NCBI GenBank assembly: GCA_002786025.1
Contig: NHNW01000010.1
Span: 434,001 to 498,000, forward strand
Length of the DNA stretch: 64,000 bases
From: Zasmidium citrigriseum
Taxonomy: Eukaryota > Ascomycota > Dothideomycetes > Mycosphaerellales > Mycosphaerellaceae
Direction: 5' to 3'
Below the pieces are notes generated by a model. It was not told where the DNA came from. It saw only the letters and a program-made list of their open reading frames with translations, and did not search any database. Positions 34,818 to 46,389 of the stretch are shown in pieces; the stretch's first letter is position 1, and every line of letters begins with the position of its first letter. A program made the position numbers and the translations under genes.

Positions 34818-36373
34818 TCACACCTTCGTCCACTTCCAAAAGTCCGTCATTATCTTCTTTCGTCCCGCCGTTCTTGCCTTCTCAGCCAACGCAGCATCAT
34901 TCTCTGCGGCAAGAACATTAATCTCATTCGTAGCTTCCCTTTTCCAACTCGCAATCTCCTCCACCTGCCCAATCTTCCACCCTCTCAAGAATAACATACA
35001 CATGGCACCGGCGATATACATGAAGCCGACGAAAAGCTGCGTGCCTATATACTGCCCAGTCCCTGCAACGATCTCCAACGCAATAGGCTCACTGAATAGA
35101 GTTGGCATGGAGATGACCAGCCACATGAGATTGAGTGCTGACGGGACGTGCTTCAGACCGCAGACTTCAGCTGATAGAGGTGCGATGGTCGCCCAGAAGG
35201 TTCCTGCGACCATACCGTCTATTATCGCGAAGAAGATCAGGACGCCGTAGCTCTTGGCTGGGATCCAGATGGCGAAGGAGAAGATCGCGCAGAGGAAGGT
35301 CATGGCGCCGGCCATGTTGATTCTGCCGACATTGTCGCTGAAGTAGCCGATGGGTGGTCGGCCGAGTCCTTGACCTAGGTTGAAGAGAGCTGAGATGATT
35401 GCGGCTTGGGAGGCTCCGAGGCCAATGGCGTTGGCGTAGTTGGCTAGGGAGAAGATGAGGACGACGTATCCCAACATGCTGAAGAAGCCGTATCCGCAGA
35501 GAAGCAGGTATTCCGCTCGGACGAACAACCGCACGTCGAAAGCGTTCTGCGAGCTCCCGATGATCTTGTTGCGGTCTTTCAGCAACAAAGTGCATATCGT
35601 GTTGACGCCGAAAGCCAGGATGCCCAACACCCGGAACGTCCAAGCCAGGCCGATGGACTTCAACATTGCTCCTGCGCCGAGAGAGTAGATCAGACCTCCC
35701 AGACCTGATCCCGCAGCTGAGAAACCGTTCGCCAGTGATCTTCGTGTCGTGAACTGGAACACAGCATTAGCTTCCATTCGCCTCGGACAACTTTCAAGCA
35801 CCAAGGGTCACTTACCCACTGGGGAGGGATGCCAACTGATCCCACGAAGAGAAAGCCCATTCCAAGGCCAAAGGCAACTCCTTGGGACAAGAACAGTTGC
35901 CAGATCTTCTTCGCAAACGATGCAGTGATCAGACTCAAAGTCTCCAGAAAGACGCCAGTGAACAGAGTCGCTTTTGTGCCGCAGTATCGAGTCGAGAGTG
36001 TGGCCACTGGAGAGATGAGCATGGCACAAGAGATGGAAAGGCCACCAATAAAGGCAAAGTCAAGGGACGTCGCTCCAGGGAAGGTGTTGGTCTGCAGGTA
36101 ATGAGCCAGGAAGACACCGTACGACGAATTCAGGCCCCATGTATGCGCATTGATCAAGGCACAGCACGCTGTGCAAACCCATCCGTATCCGCCATTGGGA
36201 GGTGGTGGTGGACTCGCTGCTTGCTGTGGCTGGCTTTGTTTCTCCTGGTCATTGGCGACATCCTGGTTTTCCGTGGACCTGATCTCGTTGGAGTCTGCCG
36301 TGTCGTCACGGCTTATGGCTTCGGCATCTTTGTCGACCTCCTTGTCGTCCTGGATGTCTTTCGCGCTGTTCAT
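34818..36373 (-). CDS. MFS transporter, monocarboxylate transporter-like
   Basis: Exons, complement of 34818..35753 and 35816..36373, give 497 aa from the ATG at 36373; the open frame further upstream begins with TTG and is not used. An acidic, Gln/Pro-rich cytosolic head ends in PPPPPNGGYGWVCTACCALI, the (D/N)GGYGW signature of fungal MCT-like (Mch) transporters. About 12 hydrophobic segments follow, with FTTRRSLANGFSAAGSGLGG, GYVVLIFSLANYANAIGLGA and GLGRPPIGYFSDNVGRINMA (the A-like loop between helices 8 and 9). The substrate is not known; yeast Mch homologues carry riboflavin or other small molecules. The intron splits IPPQW and FTTRRSLA. Confidence 0.88.
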
Positions 36374-37155
36374 CGCTGGGTGCGAGTTCGTCGGGCTTGG
36401 ACGCCACCGACAGAATGGAGAAAAGCCGTTGTGAAAACAAAGCCACTCCCTCGGCAACGGACTCTTGACGATTCTTCACGGCTTGATGCCGATGTTATAA
36501 CAATCCTTTCGACCGCTGAAGAGAGGGTGAAGAAGGCAAGATCATAACAGCGGTCGATCTACTACGCCCCTTGAGATGTACACCCATAATGACTGGTCAT
36601 TAGGTAAAATTTAATGCCTCTCCACACGTGTTTGAAGCAATGCAAACGTGCCGGCTTCCGCCCCGCAAAGCTTGACAATGGATGGAACGAAATGGCGGCA
36701 TCTTGTTCGGTGTTTACAACGACATCTTCCATCTCAATCTGGACTTGCTCGGTCACAGACACCCTGGTCGATCTGTTCGACCACTCGCGTGCCATACCCG
36801 AGATAGGTTCTAGGAGACCTGGCATGTCATGGACGTCAACCTTGTGACCACGTGATGGAGAGGTCGAAAGCAGAAACACTCTCGCGAATGATTCTTATCT
36901 CCGAGGTCTTCGGTCCGAGATCTTGTCGACAGAGTCTGATATCCGGGGTGCTTGAAACATGTCATGGACGGACGAGACGGGAATTCACCTCCGCAGAACG
37001 AAGTCATCAATCCTGCGCGATGAATGGAACAACTGTTCGATCACGTGGTATGATTTGGCCCCAGGATCAGGATCGTGTTAATAAGGCGTCGGTATGTACA
37101 CTCCACGACCTCCAAAACTCCACGCTCAAACACTTGACTCTCATAGCAAATCCTT
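36374..37155. promoter_or_regulatory. Intergenic region with three CACGTG boxes
   Basis: Upstream of the MFS transporter gene (minus) and 3' of the Cys-rich membrane protein gene. CACGTG palindromes lie at 36625-36630, 36849-36854 and 37042-37047. Open frames in the region have no domain. Confidence 0.35.
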
Positions 37156-38155
37156 CTACCTCCTCTCATCGCTACCAAGCTCCGCCCTTGTATCATTCAC
37201 CGCCGCCAGCTCTTGCGGCGACTGCATCCCTGCTCCCAGCTCAACGCGTTGTTCTGGCGACAACTCGAGCGGCATCGGCTGCTTGTGATCAGTCGACTGA
37301 GGCTGATTGGAAGGACTCCCTGGATACGCCGGGACAGCAGCATAGCCATATCCCTGATTCTGCGTCATCTGCTCTGCCTCAGAATCGCTCTTGGTGATAT
37401 TTGATCGCTTTCGCCGACGGAGACAGTAAAATGCAATCGCGGCGATGATGGCGAGACCTGCAATCCCTACACCGACTCCTATGCCGGCTTGTGCACCGGT
37501 GCTGAGGCCGCCGCTGCTGCTGTCGTTGTTCTGTCCATTTGCTTTTCCTTCGTTGTTGCCATTGCCAGTATTCTGAGCTGCGGTCCCTGTGGTGGTCGAG
37601 GTCGAACTCGCAGTTGTCGAGTGACTACCCGTACTTGTTGCTTGCGATGGCAGAGCAGACCACTGATCTGGAGCCACAGCCTGGAAGGACTCGGTCGAAG
37701 GCGTGCCGTTGCAGATGTCATCCCCACAGCAGCGCCAGAGTTGCTCAGTATCGTTATACTGGATCCAAGTCTCTTTGTGTCCAGCTGGTCAAAGTTTTAG
37801 TATCGTCCCTCGCGGTTCCCATCATATTTCACGACTTACTGCAAGCCCTAGGACATACGGGGTCATTATAACTTCCATCCGTACACCCTCCAAGATACCA
37901 GCCGCTTCCTCCATTACTCCCACTCGGATAATGACACAGCGAGTCCTCTCCGCATTGCGAGCCTTTCATACAGCAAAGAGAAGCTCCATTGGGTGTCGTT
38001 GCGGTATTGTTGCATGCGTACCAGCCATCACCTTCCGCGACGACCTGCTGATTGGCTTTCCAGAAACATTGGTTGGCCGGCGTTTGGGCAAAGCCGGTGG
38101 CGATGCAGAAGCAGAGGAGAGTCCAGATGGCGCTCGAAGCCCTCGTGTGAGCCAT
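37156..38155 (-). CDS. Secretory single-pass membrane protein with Cys-rich ectodomain
   Basis: Exons, complement of 37156..37784 and 37840..38155, give 314 aa. Layout: signal peptide (SSAIWTLLCFCIATGFAQT), Cys-rich ectodomain with at least 12 Cys (NGASLCCMKGSQCGEDSLC, GGCTDGSYNDPVCPRAC, LWRCCGDDICNGTPS), Ser/Thr-rich linker, one transmembrane helix (AGIGVGVGIAGLAIIAAIAF) followed by RRRKR as stop-transfer, and a cytosolic Pro/Gln tail. This looks like fungal surface sensors or wall-associated proteins. The 55-nt intron inside the Cys-rich part was placed by frame. Function not known. Two more genes with this layout lie at 53-58 kb. Confidence 0.8.
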
Positions 38156-38984
38156 GGTCGGGGCAATGTGGTACCGAATTCGACTCCGCGCGCTCTCTGC
38201 AAGAGACCACAAGTTTGAGAGACGTGACGACGTAAAAGAAGTACAATCGAGAGGAGCAGGAGTTATAGGACAGATGAACGCCTTTTCCACCGTCATGGTA
38301 CTCCCGTGCCCTACCTGTTTCATACAGAAGCCCCTCGTGGCTGTTAGACATGATCCTTCGCTATCGAACTGACCACCTCATTGGCGGCAAGACTGCTCAG
38401 AGCCTGAGACCAGCCACGCGATGCAGGAATAGCACGTTCTTCGATACTTCATGTGGTATCCGCTCGGGCTGTGCGCCTTGAGATCGACGCTTCAGCCGCA
38501 AGCTAGAGCGGCAAGACTCTGCATGAATTACACATCTTGAGTCGACGATCGATGGGGGCCGAAAGGCAATGACTGGAATCATAGTTGAATGGACCGTGTC
38601 GAATAGGTAGACCGTTGGTATCCTGTGTAGTAGATGTTAGAAACAGAAAGATAAGCTTCACTTCAAGCTTCTTACCACGTGCAACGTCTGACCCAGACCC
38701 AAGGATCGCAAACCAGCACCAGAAACAGATGAAACATGTCAGCGGCTCTCATTAGCTTTTGCATAGGTCACTATCCACAGTAAGCGCCAATGCTAGCTAC
38801 ACTTTCGACAAAACAAAACAAGAAAACAAATTCGCTGGCACTTCGTTACCACCGTCCTCCATGGCTTGAGAACAAGCGTCGGGCACACCACATTCTAGTC
38901 GACTCGAAAAAGAGTGGGCGGTGGCGCTGGCGGAGAAGACACCTGAATGACCACTTCGCTTTTAGCCATCAGTACCGAGCGGTC
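38156..38984. other. Intergenic gap
   Basis: Promoter of the Cys-rich protein gene and 3' flank of the beta-tubulin gene, with a CACGTG at 38676-38681. No gene was seen. Confidence 0.5.
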
Positions 38985-40591
38985 CTACTCCTCGCCCTCA
39001 AGCGGAGCCTCCTCATCGTACTCCTCCTCGCCCTCGGAGACGGAGGCCTCCTGGTACTGCTGGTACTCGGAGACCAAGTCGTTCATGTTGGACTCAGCCT
39101 CAGTGAACTCCATCTCGTCCATACCCTCGCCAGTGTACCAATGCAAGAAAGCCTTGCGACGGAACATGGCAGTGAACTGGTCGCCAACACGCTTGAAGAG
39201 CTCCTGGATGGAGGTGCTGTTGCCAACAAAGGTCGACGACATCTTGAGGCCACGTGGTGGGATGGAGCAGAGGGCGGTCTGGACGTTGTTGGGGATCCAC
39301 TCGACGAAGTAGGCGGTGTTCTTGTTCTGAACGTTGCGGATCTGGTCCTCGACCTCCTTCATGGAGACCTTGCCACGGTAGATGGCAGAGCAGGTGAGGT
39401 AACGGCCGTTACGGAAGTCGCTGGCGGCCATCATGTTCTTGGGGTCGAAGATCTGCTGGGTGAGCTCAGGGACAGACACAGCGCGGAAAGAGTGGGCGCC
39501 ACGGCTGGTGAGAGGAGCGAAGCCGACCATGAAGAAGTGGAGACGTGGGAATGGCACCATGTTGACGGCGAGCTTGCGGAGATCGCTGTTGAGCTGACCA
39601 GGGAAACGCAGGCAAGTGGTGATGCCAGACATGACAGCAGAGACCAAGTGGTTGAGGTCACCGTAGGATGGGTTGTTGAGCTTCAGGGTGCGCATGCAGA
39701 TGTCGTAGAGGGCCTCGTTGTCGATACAGAAGGTCGCGTCGGAGTTCTCGACAAGCTGGTGGACGGAGAGGGTGGCGTTGTAGGGCTCAACGACAGTGTC
39801 GGAGACCTTGGGGGATGGCATGACGGAGAAGGTGGCCATCATACGGTCTGGGAACTCCTCGCGGATCTTGCTGATGAGGAGCGTACCCATACCAGCACCA
39901 GTACCACCACCGAGAGAGTGGGTGATCTGGAAACCCTGGAGGCAGTCGCAGCCCTCAGCCTCACGGCGGACGACGTCGAGAACCTGGTCGACCAACTCGG
40001 CACCCTCAGTGTAGTGACCCTTGGCCCAGTTGTTGCCAGCACCGGACTGGCCGAAGACGAAGTTGTCTGGGCGGAAGAGCTGACCGAATGGGCCAGCGCG
40101 GACGGCGTCCATGGTGCCGGGCTCCAAGTCGACGAGGACAGCACGTGGGACATACTTGTTGCCGGATGCCTGGGAGATGTTAGCGTTTGTCGCGGTCTTG
40201 GCGCGGTCGATGAGGAAGGTGTCGTACCTCGTTGAAGTAGACGTTCATGCGCTCGAGCTGGAGGTCGGACGTGCCATTGTACCTGCATCCAGTCAGTGCC
40301 CGCTCACTCCACCAGTGCCTCAGATATCACATACACGCCGGCGCCGTCGAGGCCATGTTCACCGGATATGTTTTGCCAGAATGCGGCACCTATTTGGTTG
40401 CCCTGCGAGGTGTCAATCCCTGCTTTTCACATGACAGTCAAACGCGTGAGTACGTACGCATTGGCCGGTTTGGAGGTGGACCTATCGTCGCAAAACATTG
40501 TCAGCATGGAGTCCTCTCGATATCCCAACGGTTGACGCGGGGCACGCGTGGGCGTTTGGGTCAGGGGCGGTGTACGTACGATCTCGCGCAT
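38985..40591 (-). CDS. tub2: Beta-tubulin, carrying Ala at position 198
   Basis: Exons, complement of 38985..40169, 40228..40282, 40335..40402, 40458..40481 and 40580..40591, give 447 aa, the standard length. Exon 1 encodes only MREI and exon 2 only VHLQTGQC, an intron layout common to ascomycete tub2 genes. Marks: [10 protein letters not shown] (GTP-binding tubulin signature), MREI autoregulation start, acidic C-terminal tail [17 protein letters not shown]. Counting residues, codon 198 (39735-39737) is GCG, Ala, in NSDATFC; wild-type fungal beta-tubulin has Glu there. Other known resistance sites are wild type: His6, Tyr50, Phe167, Phe200, Leu240. The gene makes the microtubule subunit and the target of benzimidazole fungicides. 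Confidence 0.98.
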
Positions 40592-40941
40592 TCCCGGAAT
40601 TTTGGCGGTATTGTGGGGGGTGTTGGTTTGGTGAGGGTTCTGGAGGCGCTTGGGCTGAAGGGGGCACTCGAGGTCGTGCTGGCTGGGGTTGCTGGCGGGT
40701 GCTGGTGTGGGTGGGTGGACGCTGGAGGAAGCAGAAGAGGCAGCGGTGTAGGCGACCGAATTGTTGACAGATGGAAAGCGCGGGCCTAAACAACTTAGCG
40801 AGCGGCTGCTGCCGTGGCGGGGCGCGCGACTTCTTTTTGGTGCCTCGTTCCTGCCTGACGGGCCGGCCCGCTCGACTTCACTCGCGTTTTGCTTGGACTT
40901 CAATATAAGCCATTGCTTCGAATCAGCATTGGGAATTCATC
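40592..40941. other. Divergent promoter region
   Basis: Shared upstream region of tub2 (minus) and the next gene (plus). No coding sequence was recognised. Confidence 0.5.
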
Positions 40942-41758
40942 ATGGCGTCTCTTCGCCTCGCAATCCCTCGAGCTGGCTTCAGTCTACACGCAAAACGACT
41001 TCAACGATTACGATTCAGCCCGGCCACACGACACGCATCAACGACTCCCCCTCCTAAACCACGGGTATTGGAAAAGCCAGACAAGTTTCGTCCACCATCA
41101 CATCCGTCCCGCCTTCGAAGTAAGCCGAAGTATCAATATGGCCCAGATCTCTCGCAAGAGCAAAAGACGAGACGGTATCCCAATATGATGCCTTCGGAGG
41201 GGACTTTTATGCATTGGTTCCTGACCAATCGATACATCCACGTCTGGATTAGCATGGTATGTTGCAGACTTCTCCAAAGCCACGAAAGCGCGTGCTAATA
41301 GTCGTTGATAGTCCGTCCTCATCTCCCTCATCTTCGGCATCTGGCTCAGCGATTTCCTCAATACGACTCCTTACCGAGATCTCCTCCCACCAAACTCTAT
41401 GTTCTGGGCACATCCATTTCAATTCCTTGGTCGCTGGATCGAAGTCTACGATATGCATGTAGCGTATGTGAGCGCTCAGACCGCGGAGATGAGGAAGCAG
41501 AAAGTGGAAGACGTGAAGAAGAGGTCGGAGTATCGAAAAGCGCATGGAATCGAGGAAAGCGAAGGTATATTTGGAGGTTGGACGGCCAAGAGCGACGACT
41601 ATGGGACAAGTCCTGCGGCGAGGGAAGGAGATGTCAATTTCTCCAAGGAGGGTCAAGAAGCTCCAACAGCCGCTTTACAGGGCGGTCAAGGCGAGACCTA
41701 CATCGACTTTGAGGGCAAGGAACAGCCAGCGAAGAAGAAATGGTTCGGTATCTGGTAG
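40942..41758 (+). CDS. Mitochondrial membrane protein, function unknown
   Basis: Exons 40942..41256 and 41312..41758 give 253 aa. The N-terminus (ASLRLAIPRAGFSLHAKRLQ) is a typical mitochondrial presequence rich in Arg and Leu. After RRYPNMMPSEGTFMHWFLTN comes one hydrophobic helix, SVLISLIFGIWLSDFLN, then a charged soluble C-terminus. The 55-nt intron falls just before that helix. No enzyme motif was seen. Likely an inner-membrane protein conserved among filamentous ascomycetes. Confidence 0.72.
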
Positions 41759-41897
41759 CAGGCTGCAATTTGAATCAATGTACAGTGAAACAAGGCACTA
41801 CGCTCCACATGCAAAGTTTCTGTCCATATATGAGCCAGTGGGAGTTCAGCTACAGGCCTCCAATCGTACACATCATTCACACGCCAAACATCGCGAC

Positions 41898-44766
41898 CTA
41901 ATACTCGAAGTCGTCATCCACGGCCGGCTTCTTGTCTTTGCCGACCGACTCTTGCTTGCGATACATCTCTGCGACCTGCCTGCTGCTCGTCGCCTCCTCT
42001 GGCTTCTTGTCGTCACGGACTCGAATGAATCGTGGGAATCGCAGACTGACGCCCTTGTGAACACCATCGCCGCCGAACTCAGACGCAGCAGCACGATACC
42101 GCGGACTGAGTGTGAGATCAGCAGTCTTGACCTCCCAGACGAACTTCGGCTCGAACCAAATGTCTGGCTGGTCATTCTTGCCTTGAGAATGGTCGTAGAA
42201 TGGCTTGGCTCGCTCGATGACCAGTGGCGAGAGTGTGTCGTACAACTCGGCAAGCACTGCTTCCGAAAAGCCGGTGCCAATGTTGCAGACGGTCTCGTAC
42301 TGCTCGGTCGAAGTGTTGTAGCACGCGAGGTGAAAGGCACCATACCAGTTCGTACGCTTGCCCTTGCCGTAGTATGCTCCCAAGACGACAAGATCGAGGG
42401 AATCGCCAGCACCAGACAAATAGTCTTTCTTGACCTTGAGCCAGTTCTGTGAGCGGCGAGATGGCTCGTAATGAGACTCCACGCCGTCAAGCATTTTGAC
42501 CATCAAGCCTTCGCACGATGCCTTGATTGAGTCGTCCAGTAGAGTCTGAATCTCTTCAATCTCTCGACTGTTGCCGTACTGGGCGAAGGCGAACTCGCCT
42601 TCGACTTCCTCGAACGCACCGTACATGGCATCACGCCGCTCACGGAAAGGCTTGTTGACAAGCGCCTCCCCATTGAGGTACAGAATATCGAAGGCGAAGA
42701 CGCAGACCTTCACTTTGATGTCTTCCGCCTTGACATCCTTCTTCTTTCGAGTCATCAGCTGCTGGAATGGTAACACGTGCTTCTTCTCGACATCCCACGC
42801 GACCGTTTCGCAGTCGAGAACGAAGCTCTTCGTGCCTTTCTTGACCCAGGTCGGCAGCTTCTGAAGAATGTCAGGGTACTTCTTGCTCAGGTCTTCACTG
42901 TTGCGGGAGAAGATGTTCGAGATGCCGCGTTCAGTCTTGCCGGCCTCTGGCGCAACAGGAGCTGCAAAGTCTTGCTCGGAATCGTGGGCCACGAAATGGA
43001 TCTGTGCACGCTCTCCGTCATACTTGTATTCGCAAGTGAAGTCCTTTCCTTCGAAACGATCCAGCACCTCGCCAATCGACTTGGTGGGCTTCGCAAGCAT
43101 CGGCTTGAGCGGAACGCCCGGGCGCAGCTTCACAGCCTCACGTAACTCCCAGATGCCATGCTCCAGAAGAGCTGGTATAATGACTTCGTACGCAGGCAGC
43201 TCGTTGTAAACCGACTTGAAGATCTCCTCGCCCTTCTTCAGTTCCTCATCAGAGGGCACCTTCTTGCCGTTTTGTGCCACGGCGTGAGCAACCATGGCGT
43301 GAGCGACGGCAACTTGTAAGTTCTTGTCCGCCAGTCCAAGCCTCATCTTACCCTCGAGGGCGCGAATGATGAACTTCGACTCGCTTGGACCGCCTTTATC
43401 TTTGTTGATGTCAACCGTTTGGCCCTTAGCAAGGTTGACGTCGGCTGCAGAAAGGAGCTTCTTGATCCCATCAATCTTGCGTTGCTGAGAGCCTGAACCT
43501 TCTATGGTGGCAATCTTCATCAAACCCTCATGTACGCCACGTACGGTGAGAGGTTTGGGCTTGAACATAGTGGGCTGGTTTTGTCGACTCTTTGCTGCTA
43601 CCAGCCCCAGATCTCCAATCTTCTGCTGGTCCTCTTTGATGATCTTGAGATTCCGTCCAGTCGTCTCGCCGATGGCCTTCATGATGAAAGACTCTCCAAT
43701 CCCCAGCTCAATACCGGCATAGTCGGCCGCAAGCTTGCCAACCATCAAATGTACTACAGGCAGCAGATCATCCGGAGTCAGGCGAAGGACTTGTCTCAAG
43801 AACGCGGCGCAGTGTGCAAGGATCTCCAGACGCTTCGTCGTCATTTCTATTTTCGAAAAGGTCGTGCAGAGCGCTGCATACGGTACCGGGTCGCCAGCTT
43901 TCCAGTCAGGATACGCTTCTTTGCCAGTGGCTTTCAAGGTCGTCTGCATCTTTTCGCGAGCTTTGGCAGCCGCCTCAGGCTTGACGTCTTCATCCTCGGA
44001 TCCCTCAGCCTCAGCTTCAGAACCACTTTCATCTTCTTTGCCAGCATCTTCTTCGGTCTCAGCTGAAGGAGTGATCTTTGACGGAGCCTTGCCTTTTGCC
44101 TTCGTCTTCGAAAGCTTCTCTTTCGCGCTTTTGTCATCTTCTTCGTCGTCTTCGATCACCTTCTTTGATGCAGATTTGCTCGCTTTCTTGCTCTTCTTGG
44201 CCACATCCTGCTCGTCGATGTCGTCTTTGTCGATCGGATCCTTCGCCTTGGACTTGGACGAGGTCAAAGTCTTCTTCGCGACGCTCTTCTTGTTGCGATT
44301 CGCAGCTCCATTCTGTCGTTGCTTTTTGGTTGGAGGCTCGTCGTTGTCTTCCTCAGAACCATCGTCCTCGAGCTCTTTCGAAGCACGGCGTTTATTCGAA
44401 GACATCGATGATGCTGGTTCATCCTTAATGACCACAACATCATCTGAATCTTCCTCCTTCAAGGGCTCAGCATCGTCCATATCGACATCTTCCGTCTTCG
44501 CATGTCCATTCGTGCCATTGGTTTGGGGCGACTTGGAAGCTCCCACAGCGGCTTCCTCCTCCTTCTCTGTCTTCGCTCCTGCCTTTGATGAGAACTTCAA
44601 TTTGGATTGCTGCGGCTCGGCCTTGGGTCCTCCTGGGTTGCCAAAGAACTTGCTATCATAGTTGTCAGCATCGCAGAGAGCGGGAAGTTGGCGTTGAGTG
44701 CAGAGGGCCGCACCCAAGAGTCTGCTGATGTTTGACGTACCCAAGAGTGGCCTGCTTAGGGGCCAT
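41898..44766 (-). CDS. cdc9: ATP-dependent DNA ligase I (Cdc9)
   Basis: Exons, complement of 41898..44652 and 44741..44766, give 926 aa. Exon 1 has only 26 nt (MAPKQATLG) and joins to KFFGN, so splicing builds the PCNA-binding PIP box QATLGKFF at residues 5-12. A long charged, Lys/Ser/Glu-rich disordered stretch with nuclear signals follows, then the ligase DNA-binding domain, and the catalytic domain with KYDGERAQIH (adenylated Lys near residue 552), FVLDCETVAWD and GLMVKMLDGVESHYEPSRRS, ending in the OB fold. Ligase I seals Okazaki fragments and finishes excision repair. A continuous frame upstream of exon 2 is intron sequence. Confidence 0.95.
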
Positions 44767-45207
44767 GCTGCTGGTCGTTCTTCGTCTGGTGTCAAGCCAA
44801 GTAGAGTGCTTCGATGAAGTCCTCAAGTTTCGCCACGAGCTGTGGCTTTGGAGCGGTGGGAATCGACAAGTGAAAGCTTGCGACGGACTAGCGGTCGCGG
44901 AGAGTGGCCGTATCGAAGGAAGAAGTCGAGGGCATCGCATTCCCTAGTGGTCGAGACGAAGTGAAGTTCAACGCGTAGGTAGGTAGACGCGCCCGCTTCG
45001 TGTTCCCAGCGCGCCGTTCAGCCGACGTCACCAGTTTGCAGTCAAGCTCCACCAGATCTGCATATCGTCTCGTCTCGTATCCATCACTTCTGCTTCTTCA
45101 ACAATACTATTCAACAAGCACGCAATCCATCCATCCTGGCGTCGTCCTTCTGGAAGAGCACCCCTCCACCGCCCTCCGAGCCCATCAAGGCTCCCCTCCC
45201 GCCCGTC
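44767..45207. other. Divergent promoter region
   Basis: Shared upstream region of cdc9 (minus) and the MIX23-like gene (plus). No gene was seen. Confidence 0.5.
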
Positions 45208-45872
45208 ATGTCTCGAACGCCCGAACAACCCACTCTAACGCCGCGGCTCTGCTTCAACCAAACCCAACTACGAGGTAAACCGTCTCTCCATCACACTTCA
45301 ATCTTTCTCAGCTCACGCTCATACCAAGCCCCGCCGAAACAGACTTCCTCCGCATCTCACGAACTGCCGTAGACGACACCATATCGCAGAACTTGAATGC
45401 TTTACAAACACCTGGAGCTAGACCATTCGATCCCTCATCCACCGCCGAACGACAGCCGCGACCCATTGGGAGTAGGAGACCCATCGATCCTGCGGCGTGT
45501 GATGAATTCAAAGAGAAGGTTCTGTTTCCCAGCTGGCAGACAAGGAGTGATGTATTGAACTACTGTGCGGGAGTGGCAACGAGTCCGGATCCCGATGATC
45601 CAGATCAAGTTCTGAGACAGAGTGAGGACTTGCGGGCGAGAGAAAGGCTGGTGGATGAACGATTAGATCCCTACAGTGCACGGTACTTTCCTCGAGAGGC
45701 ACGAACGGAGTCTTTGGCTGCTCTGATTCGAAACGAACGAATGGTCGAACAGATCATCCGCGCGCGAACGTGGGGACTCGTGGGTGAGAGATGTGAGAAT
45801 GAAAGCATCGAGGCAGAAAAGGCCCTAGATGAGTGGCGAAGGAGGAAAGGCGAATCTGAAAGTAAATCATGA
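45208..45872 (+). CDS. MIX23 / Cid2-family protein
   Basis: Exons 45208..45274 and 45343..45872 give 198 aa. The start TPRLCFNQTQLRDFLRISR and the stretch DEFKEKVLFPSWQTRSDVLN flanked by Cys (C..C spacing of 21) match the Cid2 (caffeine-induced death protein 2)/MIX23 family. Yeast Mix23 is an intermembrane-space protein with a Cys motif oxidised by Mia40, and it supports import of matrix proteins. Ends in a charged helix (EAEKALDEWRRRKGESES). The intron falls after TQLR, where frame and family pattern both require a join to DFLRIS. Confidence 0.82.
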
Positions 45873-46389
45873 CAGCTCCATGAACAAGTATCGAAAGAAC
45901 TGCTCCGCTCTAAAAACAAACAGAAAAAAAAAGCACTCTCCATCCCTCGCCCTGTCAGAAAGTACATTTGTCGATGGTCCTGTCGCCATGCCTCATATCT
46001 ACACGTGCCATGCCCATTCCCTTTTGATATTCCCATAATACTACACCCAGAAGCTTTTTTACCGCTCGTTCCCATAAGAAAATGAAAGAAACAGACGCCG
46101 TCCGCTATGCTGAAGCCATTGGCAGTGAGGGATCCAAAGATGCCCCTTCGGCTGCCCAGGGGTATATTGGCTTTGCCGCAACAATGACCGTTCCTCCACA
46201 CAGTCAAAACGCCACCTATCGTCCCTTTTCGTCCAGAGCAACATATCAAGAATATCGATTCGTAAGATGGGGGTATTCGTTCTGCCATGAGAGACCCGAG
46301 TGGGGCTTAGTAGAAGCCAGCCGCTTTGCTGGTAGTCCCACGTCCGCCTGCAACACAGCATAGGTTAGCATCCATCCTAGAGTGACATG
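45873..46389. other. Convergent intergenic gap
   Basis: 3' flanks of the MIX23-like and CNOT9 genes, with an A-rich run near 45920-45935. No gene was seen. Confidence 0.5.

Noticed and set aside
38790..40235. 481-codon open frame on the plus strand
   Set aside because: It is exactly antisense to beta-tubulin exon 5 and reflects codon bias of that gene; its protein is low-complexity Val/Glu/Leu without any domain.
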